The notes beneath the pieces are model-generated. The model saw only the letters and a program-made list of their open reading frames with translations. It had not been told where the DNA came from and did no database searches. Shown one piece after another: positions 29,777 through 42,688 of a stretch of DNA of 64,000 nt (position 1 is its first letter; the number at the start of each line of letters is the position of its first letter). Source of the DNA: Anisakis pegreffii (lineage: Eukaryota > Nematoda > Chromadorea > Rhabditida > Anisakidae). Location of the stretch: contig JAPYMA010000160.1 of the NCBI GenBank assembly GCA_035041965.1, positions 62,001-126,000 on the forward strand, read 5' to 3'. The position numbers and the translations under genes were made by a program.

Positions 29777-31274
29777 GAAGGCTTTCTCTGGTGTTTTTGA
29801 TGCTTAAGGACGATGATTCAAATATGCATATTCAAGTGGAATGTTCTTTTTTGATTGTGACTTTGTCAGTTCAAAAATTTTGCAGCGATGATCACTCTGT
29901 TCGTTACCTTAATCGTTCATTCGTTTACTTATTTTTTAGATGAATATTAATTCGTCGTTTGATTGTGCTCTGTACTATACACTTGTATGATAAACATCAT
30001 GTACATAGTTATATCTAATGAGATTTCTTGGAAAAGACATTTTACAAGCAAGCATTTATTCATAAAACAACTTGAGTAACCCGCTCAGTCAGATCCTAGC
30101 TTTTATCATGGACTACTCTGGAAACTGATTTCGCAGCCCCTCCCCCGTTCAAAAGCAACAGACACTGTGGACCGTTTGGCAGGCTGAAATAGTGAATCAA
30201 AAATTAAGCTGCTCACTGAAGCGTTGCTAAAGCAAATGCTCGAGAAAAAATAGCATGAGTGAGTGGCCAGCAATAATGAATCAAAAATTCTAAGAATGAA
30301 ACACTCGTTGCTGAGGGAAGTATCAACCAGAGACTGTTACTACATGAATAATATGGAAATGATTGTATCAGTATACTCTAGACAGTGTCAGAACTTTGTA
30401 TGAAACGTAACTTTTGCTTAACACTTCGCTTTTCCGACATATCAACAAATGATGCTATATTCTTAGTGAGTTGCTTTATGTGAAAATTTCATGACATGAT
30501 GTGCAGTGGATCAAGTTGAGTTTGCTTGAAATTTCACCGAACTCAAATAGAGACATGAATTTCAGAGAATTGAGTGAATAATTATTTATTGAGTGAACAT
30601 TTGAAAGAGAAGAAACGGCATTGAACTGAATAAAGCACATCATTGCTGAGAAGAAGAAACCTTTTTGTTCCATCATGACAAAGCGAATATAAAAAATATG
30701 GCCTCGGTTCAGTCAACGTATTTTCAAAATTGTTGCAGAGAATTGCATTCGCTCAAAAATATGTAAACACATAATAACCATCACTCGATGTGTTACCAAT
30801 GAATTTCTTTGATATATTTAGATATGAGAATACATAATGGTGAGATCAAGTGGAATAGTTGGAAAGAGCCACATATAGTCTTGCGAAAATACACGAGGAA
30901 TATAACGAATGAAATCATTCTCTTGTAATAGCATCAAAACATTATATTGCTATTAAAAAATCATAATAATGTTGCATGACATTCATCAATTTTAAAAATC
31001 GTATTGCTAACAATACTGCAGCATCGTTCAAAATCACATCAAATCACAGTGCGAAAGGTGAAACAACGATTCCGATTACGGCAATCATTAACAGCGAAGA
31101 AAGTCACAAATTCACGAGCAAATAGTAAAAAGCTTCAGAAACAACAATACGATTGCCATTGGATGGGATGGATCAAGAAAACGATAGGGAAAGCGATATT
31201 TGCAGTAGAAACTGAGCAACATGAGCAAATATCGAAGCGGACACGATACGATGAAACGAGTGTTTCGCCAGCAT
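29777..31274. other. Intergenic, no gene supported
   Basis: AT-rich spacer between the candidate secreted protein and the BRI3-like gene. The 132-codon plus-strand frame starting at 31004 runs on past this region to 31402 and is antisense to the last BRI3-like exon. Confidence 0.4.
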
Positions 31275-32727
31275 TTAGCACAGATGATATCCGGAACGAT
31301 AGCTACAAGCCGTGCAAGCGTTTTCATGAGCCATATCCGTGCGTAGTAAGAAACAAAAGTAACAGGATATCGGTGGCAACATCATTGAAATTACGATTAT
31401 GAGGCAAAACATGAAACAGTTCCTGAAATGTGCAACTTAATTACTTCATGCCATTTTTCATTATGTGTTTTGATTTCAAGATATTAAGTGCGACTAAAAG
31501 AGATATAAAATCGAACTTAATGAAAACAACTGTAAGAATTCTATGCAAAAGCTTTGTAGAATGATTTGGTAAAATTCTGAAAGGTTTGATATAATCAAAT
31601 TATGAGAGGAAAGCAAGAAATGTTCAGTCCAAAACAATGCATTTCCCCGAACTATTTGAAAACTTCTTTCAAAAGCATCCGTCACGAGAAGATGTTCAGA
31701 ATTTGGAAAAGATATTTAAAAATCTGCAGAAATTTAGCTTTTTGAGTTTCGAGAACACGTCTACAGTCATATCAAAAATGAAATGGAGATCAACTAATCC
31801 GAACTGGCAATGAAATATGAGTGAATCTAGAATTACCTTTGCCACACGATCAAACCCATCTTGCAAAACGGACAAATTATTCCACTCCTCACACCACCAC
31901 CCGCGGCAGCACTAGCGGCTGCATTCGCTGAGCCACCCTCTCCACCTCCACCAACTGCGTTCGTATTGACAATAATATTCGGCACTGCTGCAGGTGCAGG
32001 TGCAGGTGCTGGTGCTGGAGCTGGGGCTGGATTCGGTGCTGAAATCGAACGAATTACTCTCGATCATAGACACTAGAATGCATCGGGATGAATGAAAATA
32101 AACTCTCTCAAAGTCTAAGCAACGACATGGAAACTACACAAAAGTTCGTTGGGTAAATTCAGCGGGATCATTAAATATCAAAGTAATGCCGGATGAAAAT
32201 CCTTCCGGAAGACACAGAGTGACTTGACAATAAGTAATATAAATAAATTTAGGAATGACAAAGATCACAAAATTATGAAATATAAATGAAAACGAACGTC
32301 TTCGATCTCACAAATTACCTACAAATAAATATACCACAATAAGTATAAATTGCGATGAAGGTAAATCGCCGCATTACGTTAAAGGCAGATGGCCACTGAA
32401 CCTGGCTGAACAGCCAAGAAGTGTTATGAAAATGAGTGGATTGATCAATCAACGATATAAAAAACCTTGTTGCTGTATTTGTTGCATAATAATCGGCTGT
32501 GGCTGAGGTGCAACAGGCTGTGGCTGAGGTGGAGAATAGGTAGGATATGGATTGACAGGCATCGGTGCATGATATGCTACTGCAGGTACTGTCGAAGCGA
32601 TTGGTTGCATTCCCGGCGGTGACATCGTTTGAGGTTGTTTTGTGGGATCAAAACCAATCGGATTGGGTGGATAAGCCGGATTAGCGCATGTGACCGTATA
32701 AGGTGGTGGTGGGCTTCCTGACATCAT
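31275..32727 (-). CDS. BRI3/LITAF-like membrane protein, 3 exons
   Basis: Exons 32727-32466, 32038-31837 and 31422-31275 join with phases 1 and 2 to 203 residues, ending at TAA 31275-31277. The N-terminal half is Pro/Gln/Tyr-rich with a PPPPY motif at residues 6-10 (a WW-domain or NEDD4 ligand type). Next comes an alternating Ala-Pro tract (coded by a GGTGCA-type repeat on the plus strand), then a Gly/Ala stretch. The C-terminal module is CPFC at 143-146, a hydrophobic segment (FMFCLIIVISMMLPPI), and CTAC at 191-194: the split zinc-ribbon plus membrane-helix plan of LITAF and brain protein I3, which act at endosome/lysosome membranes. An acceptor TTTTCAG ends just upstream of the start (about 32749), probably a trans-splice site. 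The plus-strand frames at 31004-31402 and 31861-32076 are antisense shadows. Confidence 0.78.
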
Positions 32728-32959
32728 TGTTATTGTATATGTGATTCCCTGAAAATTTCTAGTAAGACATTCGAAATTTGAAATTCAAGAAATCTCGAAA
32801 GAATAAAACTTCGCAAAGGCACACAAAATATGTCCAACAATTCATGCCCAGAATGATTCAAGCAACTCTGAAAAAAATTGTCATATTACTCAAAAGGTTA
32901 CTGATCATTTATAAATAGTCTTGAAAATGCGTTAATGCTGGCAAGCGCTTCTCTTGATT

Positions 32960-33110
32960 AATGTGGTGCGAGGATCGAGCAATTTCGAGGACCTTGTCCC
33001 GGAATCCATGCCCCTATCCCCGACAATTTTTGAGCCAACCGTATTGTCGGGATCTTCGACTGTAAAATTTCATCCCCGACTTCTCTTCCGTCCCCGTATC
33101 ACACTACTAC
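32960..33110. repeat. Dispersed GC-richer repeat, copy 2 (inverted) and related fragment
   Basis: 32960-33003 is the reverse complement of the 29457-29499 element. Further TCCCCG-type segments follow, and TCCCCGTATCACACTACTAC at 33091-33110 resembles the flank of copy 1. The GC content is clearly higher than in its surroundings. Confidence 0.5.
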
Positions 33111-36100
33111 GGACTGCATCCGCATTTTTTTGATAAGTGTCCATTCAGGTGAGAGGAGCATTAAACTGTTTCAACTAAATGAACGAAAATGAACCACAAT
33201 AGAAAAGATGTCCACTGATAATGTACCTATGTGTCAGTAATATTAAATAAGTACCAGATATTAGCAATAATAATGTTTATGTACATGCTCACTACCTATA
33301 CAAGAAACTGCTCACTTACACTGAACGCAAACAGTGACGTATTGAATTGTTAAGCAGATTATGGATAGAAAGGCAAATTTAACATTGACCTGATCCGGAG
33401 ATAGAAATGGTTAATACTGAATACACGATCATATTTGGCCATTTTTGCTCCACAAATGTGATTAAATGGTAGCAGACGGATTTCCGTTGAAATTGCTAAT
33501 AGACATGACGGAAGCAATTGTTTTAATTTTAATACTAGTTAATATAACATTGAGTACAAGAAGTAGTGAAGATTTTTTGATGTCATATCACGCATCTGAG
33601 CCGCTCATTTCAATTCACTGTATTTGTACATTCTCCCATATTCTCCCCACCACCGGCTTCTTCAGATTCTCTCGTTTCAGAAAACCATAGATGCTGTGGG
33701 ACGATTTTTTATGTTATTCATTCAGCAGTTTTGTTAAGGCTGTTCTTGAGTGTCTTAGAAAGCGATTCACTTATCAGAGCGATTCGAATACTTAGAAATT
33801 AACTGTGTTGAATATCTCAATTGTATCAGTCATCCCTACACATGCGTTTCTTTTTGATTTAGCCTGATGATGATACTAGTGAATAGTGTCTTACAAAAGC
33901 AATCAGACGTCAATCCTTAGAATCGACTATGTCCTCATGCTTTAGTTCCCAGCCAGTGTAAAAGTTCCAAATCCAGTGCTCTTTTTGTTGATACAATTTC
34001 AAATTGCTGATCAAAGATCAAAGCTGTTTACACTGATATGTTCTCAATACAACGGAATATCGCAATATGCTTCTGAACGCATGACGTCAAAAACGTCAAG
34101 CGATGTTACATACTTACAATGCTTTAAACACGCATGTGTACACCTACGCACGCTCGCATCCGATGCATGATACTCAAGATTCTCGGACCCTCTGCATCTC
34201 TACTCTCTCGTATATTACCGTTCGATTTTCTTCCTTACTAGTCATTGTAATGCTATTTCGGCAATTTTGGGCTTGATGACAAAAGGAAACACCCCACCTG
34301 TACACCGTTTTTTAGCCACCATGATGGCTTAAATCATTTTCAATTTACTTACAATGATTCTGTAAATGTTTAAATGCATTTTATTTGATTGATACTAAAG
34401 AATTTCAATGCCTCCGGATTTGATCCGGAATGAAAAAGCTTCCAAGATCCTAGAGAATGATCTCGGCCAATTTCTTTATTTTGTACTGATGTTGACATTC
34501 ACTCGTCAGTTGTATGACCTAATAATACGTGCATGCTTTGTTGATCACTTCGTTGTGATCATAATGTGCAGTCTATGATCTGTCATTGGTACCATACCAG
34601 TTGATCACCACAGATCATATCGTTATGATTGATTGACTTGCTCATTCAGTATTCATTTATTTCGCTCACAAACGTTCTGTGCGGTGCAGTTGTGGTGCGT
34701 AATGTATTTTTGTCTATGTTATTGATGGTTTTAGTTCACTCATGTATTTTCTCGTGCAATTCAGAATTGCGCCGTAGATATTTTGAGATCACATAATCTT
34801 CCAATTGTTCATATTTTTATCATATCGCTTGTTAGGTTGATCGCTCGGATTGTATTGAAATGAACTTCTGTGAATTAATCATTTAATACTGTTCCAGATC
34901 AGAGGTGATCGAGATCGGAAAAACTGTGACAGTTTAAACGATACTGTCACCGGTCGTCATTTCAAATCAAAGGTGAGGAATTGGATCATTTCTGTGGTCG
35001 TTTGATTTGGTTGTTGGTGATATGAAATGACTTTATTGCAAATCAATCTTGTTAATTACTCTTGATCTGGCAGAAATGTATCGTGCGTTCCTTAAGTATA
35101 GATATTGTGTGAATATTCTCTGTTAGATGGGTTGGCGTATTTAACAACTGTGTGATAAGAGACACAATATTGATAGAGATGTTGATAGTTCGGATAAAGT
35201 AGCAATGCGACATTTACTTGAAAATGATACACCTTGTCAGCATTCAATCCTCATCCAATTCCAGGTAAATTTGCGGGTTGATCGTTCCATCAGGATGACG
35301 GGAGACGGCAAACGACGGTGATGGGTCGACCGTCGACAGACTTGGCGTTATCACTTCAACTGCGTCAATATCCCATTGGTTGATCAATCGACAGGCTTAG
35401 CGCTATCAATTCAATATCTCGTGGGTGGATCAATAGTCAACAATATCGCCTGGATATATCACATCAAAACAACAACAAGCAACAATTCAACGACTACTCA
35501 ATTCAACGATGTTATTCAGCAATATTCAAAAAATATTACACCATGCTGCAAAGAAGCGTCAGGTTTGTAGTTTCAGACTTGTACTTAGGGAGAAAGAATA
35601 AAATTCAGTTGTGGTCAGTGACCACTTTTTTTTTTACATACTTCTTTCTTTTATTCTTTAATTCATTTATGAATATTGTGATTCATGAATGTTTATGTTT
35701 GTATGTGTTGTGAACAATTAAGTATAGAAGACAATACAGTGACAAATATTATAGTGTATTGTTCAATGTTATTATTGTCGATGATAAACTTGTGGAGGTA
35801 TTAATGATGCTTCATATGTTTTAACTGGGGGATTTTTTAGTACTTTTTAATTGAACTGTTAATGTTATTTGCGTTACTTTACCATCATTGCTATGTATTA
35901 TTGTTATGTCACTGTATTGCCAAATGTTGAGAAGTTTAGGTCATTTAAAATAATTTGATATTAAAGGAAAAATATCGTAAAATCTAACTCAGATTATTAC
36001 CTATTGAATTTAGCTTTCTATTTATTCTTTAATGTTATGAATTAACTGAATTGTATGTTACGTGTAATGTATATATTCATGTATATTGCCACGAGTTATC

Positions 36101-36142
36101 ATGTATGTTTTCATTATTTATTTATTTATTTAATTTTTTTAT
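33111..36142. other. Gene-poor region with a small GC-richer duplication
   Basis: No gene is established. Around 35270-35420 the GC content rises, and a 27-base segment (35333-35359) is repeated with seven differences at 35388-35414. The segment 34924-34949 contains an 8-bp inverted repeat, GTGACAGT...ACTGTCAC. Confidence 0.35.
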
Positions 36143-38365
36143 TCATTTCGTACATTCGTTGTTATTGTGAATGTTGTAAACCTTTTCATACGGGATATGG
36201 GTAGGGCGAAGGAGGGATGCGGCACGTAACGACCCGCTTAACTCCGGAGCCAGAGATAGGGACTTGGACTGGCTATAGATATGGCCCATCCCACCTGATT
36301 GAAATTTTTTTTTCAGTTTATGCACCCCACCATTACCACTCCCCCCTCCCCCTTCCCCAATAAGGACTCTATTACGTGAATGTGTGTTGGACTCAAGCAT
36401 ACATATCAGACTAGCACACTTGCTGATGTGTATTGAAGTAGCTGTTCAGGCTTAACTTAATTTGATTTAACATAGTCATAACTTTGACTTCACTTAGCTT
36501 CACTGACACTATATTATAAGCTGACTGAGCCAAAACTTTGGAATGACTTGACTGGAAATTCATCACGTGTTGACTTGAGTTGATGTAGCGATTAGCGGGC
36601 TTCGACTTTGCTTAGTCAAGTGTTAGTTTACCATTACTATGAGTCATATTAGCATACGATTTAGAGGAATACTTAGCTATATATGGACAACCTGACGCAG
36701 TATCCTAGTCATGTCATGGATGAGAAAAAGCTCTAGAAACTGATGTCTCCTCAGATGTAGAGGTATCACATCAGATAATAGACAGTTTGTTGCGACAGGA
36801 GTTGTGGCTACAGTTGATAGTAGCTGCACTGGCATATGAAAGGAAGGGAAATATCCCTATAAAACTGAGTTTCACGAACGTAGGGTACGAATGGCCTCAT
36901 GAAGTTAGCGGTAGGTCTGGAAAGTTCGCCTGGACCACTCACCTGTAGAGTCGAGTTGCTGACCGGTGACTCGAAGAACGTCTCACTCGTAGTGCTGTTT
37001 GATAACAGCTGGAATAATATTCCAATGTTATCAAATGTGTTATGAGGAGAAATCTCTCAGGTGTTTGTGGTTACTCGCCGAAGCTTATCTATTAGCTAGT
37101 GTCATGATGGCATTCATACACATTCTCTGATGCAATCCTTATTTCCCTTGCCAGTGCAGTTATCGTCTGTCATTAGTGCTAATAAGGTACTTGATAACTT
37201 TAAGGATTACATTCAAATGGGATGTGAAACATTGCGGAAGTAGTAGTTGACCACTTCCGAGAGCTTATGTCCCGGGCCAGGTGGTTGGCTGCGGTTTGGG
37301 CTACGCATAGAGGTCAGAACTTTCTCTTGACCGCTACCACAAGGTTTTCTCAGGGTCGGAATGAGCTGATGTGTGTATCCTTAACAAGATAGCATTTTTG
37401 GCATAATGTTGTGAAATTCTCCCATGGTTTGTTATTCGAGCAGTCAGATGATAACTTGTGGAATGGAAACGCAGGTAGCATTCCTCGGATTTCTCTCATA
37501 CCTTATGCAGATGGAGACATGGGTCAAGCTTCACTTGCCAATAGCATGACTTCACTTCAAACTTATTTTGAGTTGAGGGAAATGATTGCAGCTCGGTTGA
37601 TTTTGTTTCGTTTTAAAATGTTCTTTAGAATGTGTTCATGTTATTTTGTTTTGGATTGTCCGATTGGATGTTACATTGAAATTCTGTGTATATGTGAATA
37701 TTTGTTTGGTTGTTCTGCTGTTGTATGTACACTGGCATGCAATATATAGGCACTGGATTTGTAGATGTGAAATATGTTAATTTGATTACGTTATAGTTGT
37801 TTATGTTAATTTGTTTGATTGTCCTGTTGCCATGATTATTTCACGTTGTTGTTGATATGATTGTTTCGTATTTTCGTGCCTTCATTACTTTGTTCATCCT
37901 CTTGTTGTTCATTACCGTATTTCTTATGCTGTCGCGCCAGGCATAACGACGGGAAGTATTGCTAGGCATAATTTGGTGGTGTTCCATGATTGAGGCAAAA
38001 TTGCAAAATGCGTAGAGAACCCCACACAAAATTCCCGGGTGTAACTCGACGTCACATAATAGGAACAGGCTCATGTTTGAAGCTCTTGCCTGGACGTAAC
38101 TTTGCTAAGATTTGGGTAAATTTGAAAGTATATATGGTGCGTGGCGCGACAGCTGTATTAAATGTTTTCTCATGTGTTACCACACTGCACTGAAATCACC
38201 ACACATGCCTGAAAGGAGCAACGAGTCGTCAGGATCTGTCGAGTTTAGAATTGTCATGGCAGCAACTGTTGTAGTTTTTTGACGATAGGTTTGAGTGAAT
38301 TCAAGTGCAGCATAGGTTCTAGGATTGTTTACATCGCAGTTAGGGACTGAGAACTTGAAATTCAA
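36143..38365 (-). other. GC-richer region with candidate minus-strand exons, gene unresolved
   Basis: Base composition shifts toward G+C and several frames on both strands are open, so I cannot assign one protein. The best-bounded piece is a minus-strand exon at 37008-36943: acceptor TATTATTCCAG, 22 codons (starts LLSNSTTSETFFE), donor CAG/GTGAGT. Other minus-strand pieces are an acceptor ACACATCAG opening a Pro/Ser-rich frame from about 37368 to 37231, an 85-codon frame 36400-36143 with a Gly-rich run then SLSLAPELSGSLR, and a 62-codon frame 38365-38177. Plus-strand frames at 36725-36946 and 37411-37749 are competing readings. A decayed transposon is an alternative. Confidence 0.3.
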
Positions 38366-40575
38366 AGACTTCTCGAAATATTGATATGAGAAGGTATTTA
38401 GAAAGTTTACTAATGCAAAACGCTGTTAGTGATTCAGCAAAATGTAACTGAAATGAGTAATCATGAATTGAGGAACATCTCATGGGAAGATCGCACACAT
38501 AACATCAAGCATAGTGAGACAGTTTCCGAGCAATGAATTAGCTTCTTTCGAAGAGCATGATGATGTGACAAAAAAACAAGAATTCTGGAATAAGGTGATA
38601 GATCCTCTCGGAAGGAGACGGAGTTTATGAAAGACATTTAGTCATTTAGCATAGGATGGGAACTGCAAAGCAAGTAGGGCATTCATGGTTTGGCGTGTAA
38701 TGCATGTTAGCTTAAATCCTACGATGAGATCAGTAAGTTAGAATGAGCATCACTGTTTGAGATTTAGCAATATGCACAGGAAAGGTTGCTGTCTGTGACT
38801 TATGTTCGATTTTTTTTTCTTCTGTGAAGAGCATGCAACTTCGGAAAAACCCTCTGCATTTCCCTGCGGCAGCCGTTAGTCATGCTTCGTATCGAAATCT
38901 TCAAGAGTATTCAGTCAGCACTCCTGAATGTACATGCATGCTCTTCTTTCCTTCTATCTGAAGTGAGTGAATAACCACGCAAGGACGGTGGCCACTGTAA
39001 TGGTAAGTGCTCAAATACATGGTAGATGTAATGGTAATGTACATGGCAACTGTAATGGTAAATATACATGCATGCTCCTGTTTCCAACTGTAATGCTCAA
39101 GCCGAACGTCATTTCATTCACTTCTCTAGCAGAAGCTTTTGGAAATTCAGGTCACTCCACCCAGCAGGCAGTAGAAACACATAATATCTCGACAATGCGG
39201 AATTTGAGATTACTCTTAATTATGAATTCATTACTCATTCGTTCAGAAACAAATTGAACAGTTCAGAACTTTGCTGGAGTGTAATTAACTTTAATGATCA
39301 CTAACACATAGTATGCTCGGAACCTTGGAAAAATTCTGACTTTCTCGAAGATATCATCGCAAAAAACTGTAATTTCAGTATAGTTATTGTGATAAAAGCT
39401 AGGAAAGTGAAGGAATTACAAGTTTGTCAAGGAATATAAAAGCTGGAAATCTGAATTGTTATGTTTTTAGTTGATTTGATAAGAAAACACAGATGTGTGT
39501 TGAGTGATAATAATAAGTTAGTGAATTCATCAATGATCAAAAGCATCGATAGACTAATTATCTTTTAATCAGCACGTAATTATAATGGAACAATGCAAAA
39601 ATCTAAATCGCGTTCAAGTACAGCGTCAATGCTGAGATCACCGTTGAAGTCGATGACATTCCAGAATTCAAGTGATCACCAAAGATAACTGAATATGACC
39701 ATGAATGATGGCGAAGTGATTATTGTTCGTCTCGGTGGTAAGTCCCACTTGATTTCAGCAATTCAAGCGTATCTCCATCATTTCATCCATCATCTTTGAG
39801 AGTTCCACGGCAAAAACCCGGATAAATTTGGATATTGGAGGAAATTGATTAAAATTCGCATATTATAACTGAAATGAACAAGTTTCTGGTAATTTCAAAG
39901 TGATTCGTAACATCACAGACAAGGAGCATTGCAAACGTTTATCAGTAGATATTAGTGAGTGAAGAAAATTCACGTCAAATGTTGCACAAATGAATGAAAT
40001 TAATTAATTATTTTAATTAGTCAATCGAAATTATTTATTTCAGAACAGGGAAAGCATATTGTAATAGTCAATGAGAATAACGGATCGCTTGTAAATGTCC
40101 ACTCAGAAGCGAATTGGTCATCATCTTCAAACGGCCAACTATGATTCAAGTGTCCAATTGTAGAAACACTGAAAATACAATCGTTATGAGATTTTTCTCA
40201 CCAGTGGGATTTGATCGTTACCATGGTCATTTAATTCAAATGAACGATTGATTGCACTTCTGAAATAAGATAAATTTTTGGGACATCGGGTATACGATCC
40301 GCATACTTTTAGATAAAGTAATTACAATAAAAGTAATTACGTTTATTCATCAACAAGATTCGATGGAAGGAACACTTGTTCGCTTGATTAATTAATTTTC
40401 CTCTTTACATTAACGTTAGTGTCGATAAACTGGACTAAAGTTTAAAATTCACGCAAAAAACTGAGAAATCGTTGGACACAACAATGGTGAGATATAAGCC
40501 TCCATGATGTGATGGAATCAGGCAAAAAAATCTCAACGTTTCATCCAGTTACATGGAGAGATCAACATGAAGCAA
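38366..40575. other. Intergenic, no gene supported
   Basis: AT-rich spacer. A short degenerate repeat of TGTAATGGTAA with ACATGG occurs three times at about 38995-39065. No gene features. Confidence 0.4.
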
Positions 40576-42668
40576 AATTAAAAAGAAATTGATATGTTGC
40601 TGATCAAAGCTGAGGGTATGGTAGGCTTGAATCTCTTTACCCGAATAGCATCACAAAAATTAATATATCTCCTCGCAAAGTGGATATTTTCAAGCCGGTA
40701 TTTCATCATTGGAAAGAAGAGATTCTGCTCGATCGAACGGTGTATAAATGATGATATGTTTCCGGGCAAAGCTGAGAAGACGGTGAGCTTGAATACATCA
40801 AACTCAAATTTCTATAGTTATGTATAGCCTCTCAATTGATCTATAGTGATCATACGGGAATGTGAATGAGCGACTCAGCGCTAGTTGAGATAGGTTTAAA
40901 AAAATAGCTACATCTCCTCAACAAAGCAAAATCGCTCGACAAAATATATGATTTTCTTTATCCAGAGATTCTGCTCGATCGATTGTTGTGAAGAAATTGA
41001 TATGTTACTGGTCAAAGCTGAGGGTGCGGTAGGCTTGAATATCTTTACCCGAATAGCATCACAAAAACTGATATATCTCCTCGTTAAGTGGCAATTTTCA
41101 ATGCGGTATATCATTATTAGAAAGAAGGGATTCTGCTCAATAGAATGGTGTATAAATGATGATATGTTTCCGGGCAAAGCTGAGGAGACGGTGAGCTGGA
41201 ATACATCAAACTCAGATTTCTATAGTTATGTATAGCCTCTCAATTGATCTATAGTGATCATAAGAGAATGTGAATGAGCGACTCAGCGCTAGTTGAGGTA
41301 GCTTTAAAAAAATAGCTAGATCTCCTCATCAAAGCAAAATCGCTCGACAAAATATATGATTTTCTTTATCCAGAGATTCTGCTCGACCGATTGTTGTGAA
41401 GAAATTGATATGTTACTGGTCAAAGCTGAGGGTACGGTAGGCTTGAATGTCTTTACCCGAATAGCATCACAAAAATTAATATATCTCCTCGCAAGGTGGA
41501 TATTTTCAAGCCAGTATTTCAATATTAGAAGAAGAGATTCTGCTCGATCGATTGGTGTGAAGAAATTGATATGTTACTGGTCAAGGCTGAGGGTACGGTA
41601 GGCTTGAATGTCTTTACCCGAATAGCATCACAAAAATTAATATATCTCCTCGCAAAGTGGATATTTTCAATCCAGTATTTCATTGTTAGAAAGAAGAGAT
41701 TCTGCTCGATCGATTGGTGTGAAGAAATTGATATGTTACTTTTCAAAGCTGAGTGTACGGTAGGCTTGAATGTCTTTACCCGGATAGCATCACAAAAATT
41801 AATATGTCTCCTCGCATTATGTGTAGCCTCTCAATTGATCTATAGTGATCATACGGGAATGTGAATGAGCGACTCAGCGCTAGTTGAGATAGGTTTAAAA
41901 AAATAGCTACATCTCCTCAACAAAACAAAATCGCTATACAAAATATATGATTTTCCTTATCCAGTGATTCCGTTCGATCGACTGGTGTGAAGAAATTGAT
42001 ATGTTACTGGTCAAAGCTGAGGGTACGGTAGGCTTGAATGTCTTTACCCGAATAGCATCACATAAATTAATATATCTCCTCGCAAACTGGACATTTTCAA
42101 GCCTTTATTTCATTATTAGAAGGAAGAGATTCTGCTCGATCGAACGGTGTATAAATGATGATATGTTTCCGGGCAAAGCTGAGAAGACGGTGAGCCTGAA
42201 TACATCAAACTCAGATTTCTATAGTTATGTATAGCCTCTCAATTGATCTATAGTGATCATAAGAGAATGTGAATGAGCGACTCAGCGCTAGTTGAGGTAG
42301 CTTTAAAAAAATAGCTAAATCTCCTCAGCAAAGCAAAATCGCTCGACAAATGATATGATTCTCTTTATCCAGAGATTCTGCTCGATCGATTGGTGTGAAG
42401 AAATTGATATGTTACTGGTCAAAGCTGAGGGTACGGTAGGCTTGCATCTCTTTACCCGAATAGCATCACAAAAATTGATATATCTCCTCGTTATGTGGAA
42501 ATTTTCAAGGCAGTATTTCGTTATTAGAAAGAAGAGATTCTGCTCAATCGAACGGTGTATAAATGATGATATGTTTCCGGGCAAAGCTGAGAAGACGGTG
42601 AGCTTGAATACATCAAACTCAAATTTCTATAGTTATGTATAGCCTCTCAATTGATCTATAGTGATCAT
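40576..42668. repeat. Satellite array, 408-bp higher-order unit
   Basis: The anchor AAGAAATTGA recurs at 40583, 40991, 41399, 41560, 41722, 41990 and 42398, i.e. spacings of 408, 408, 161, 162, 268 and 408. The 408-bp unit is itself compound: its second half (with GATATGTTTCCGGGCAAAGC) is a diverged copy of the first (GATATGTTACTGGTCAAAGC). The middle of the array carries two truncated 161-bp units. Copies differ by a few percent. Because 408 is a multiple of three, open frames of about 77-97 codons recur on both strands; I regard these as by-products. Confidence 0.93.
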
Positions 42669-42688
42669 GCGATCACTATAGATCAATT
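42649..42688. repeat. Perfect 18-bp palindrome at the satellite edge
   Basis: AATTGATCTATAGTGATC at 42649-42666 and its exact reverse complement at 42671-42688 flank the 4-base centre ATGC. The left arm is part of every satellite unit, and the right arm starts the inverted copies. Confidence 0.92.

Noticed and set aside
31004..31402. 132-codon plus-strand frame after a CTGCAG acceptor, with KR sites, resembling a peptide precursor
   Set aside because: It is antisense to the last BRI3-like exon, which has family-type cysteines and phase continuity. The plus-strand frame has no partner exon.
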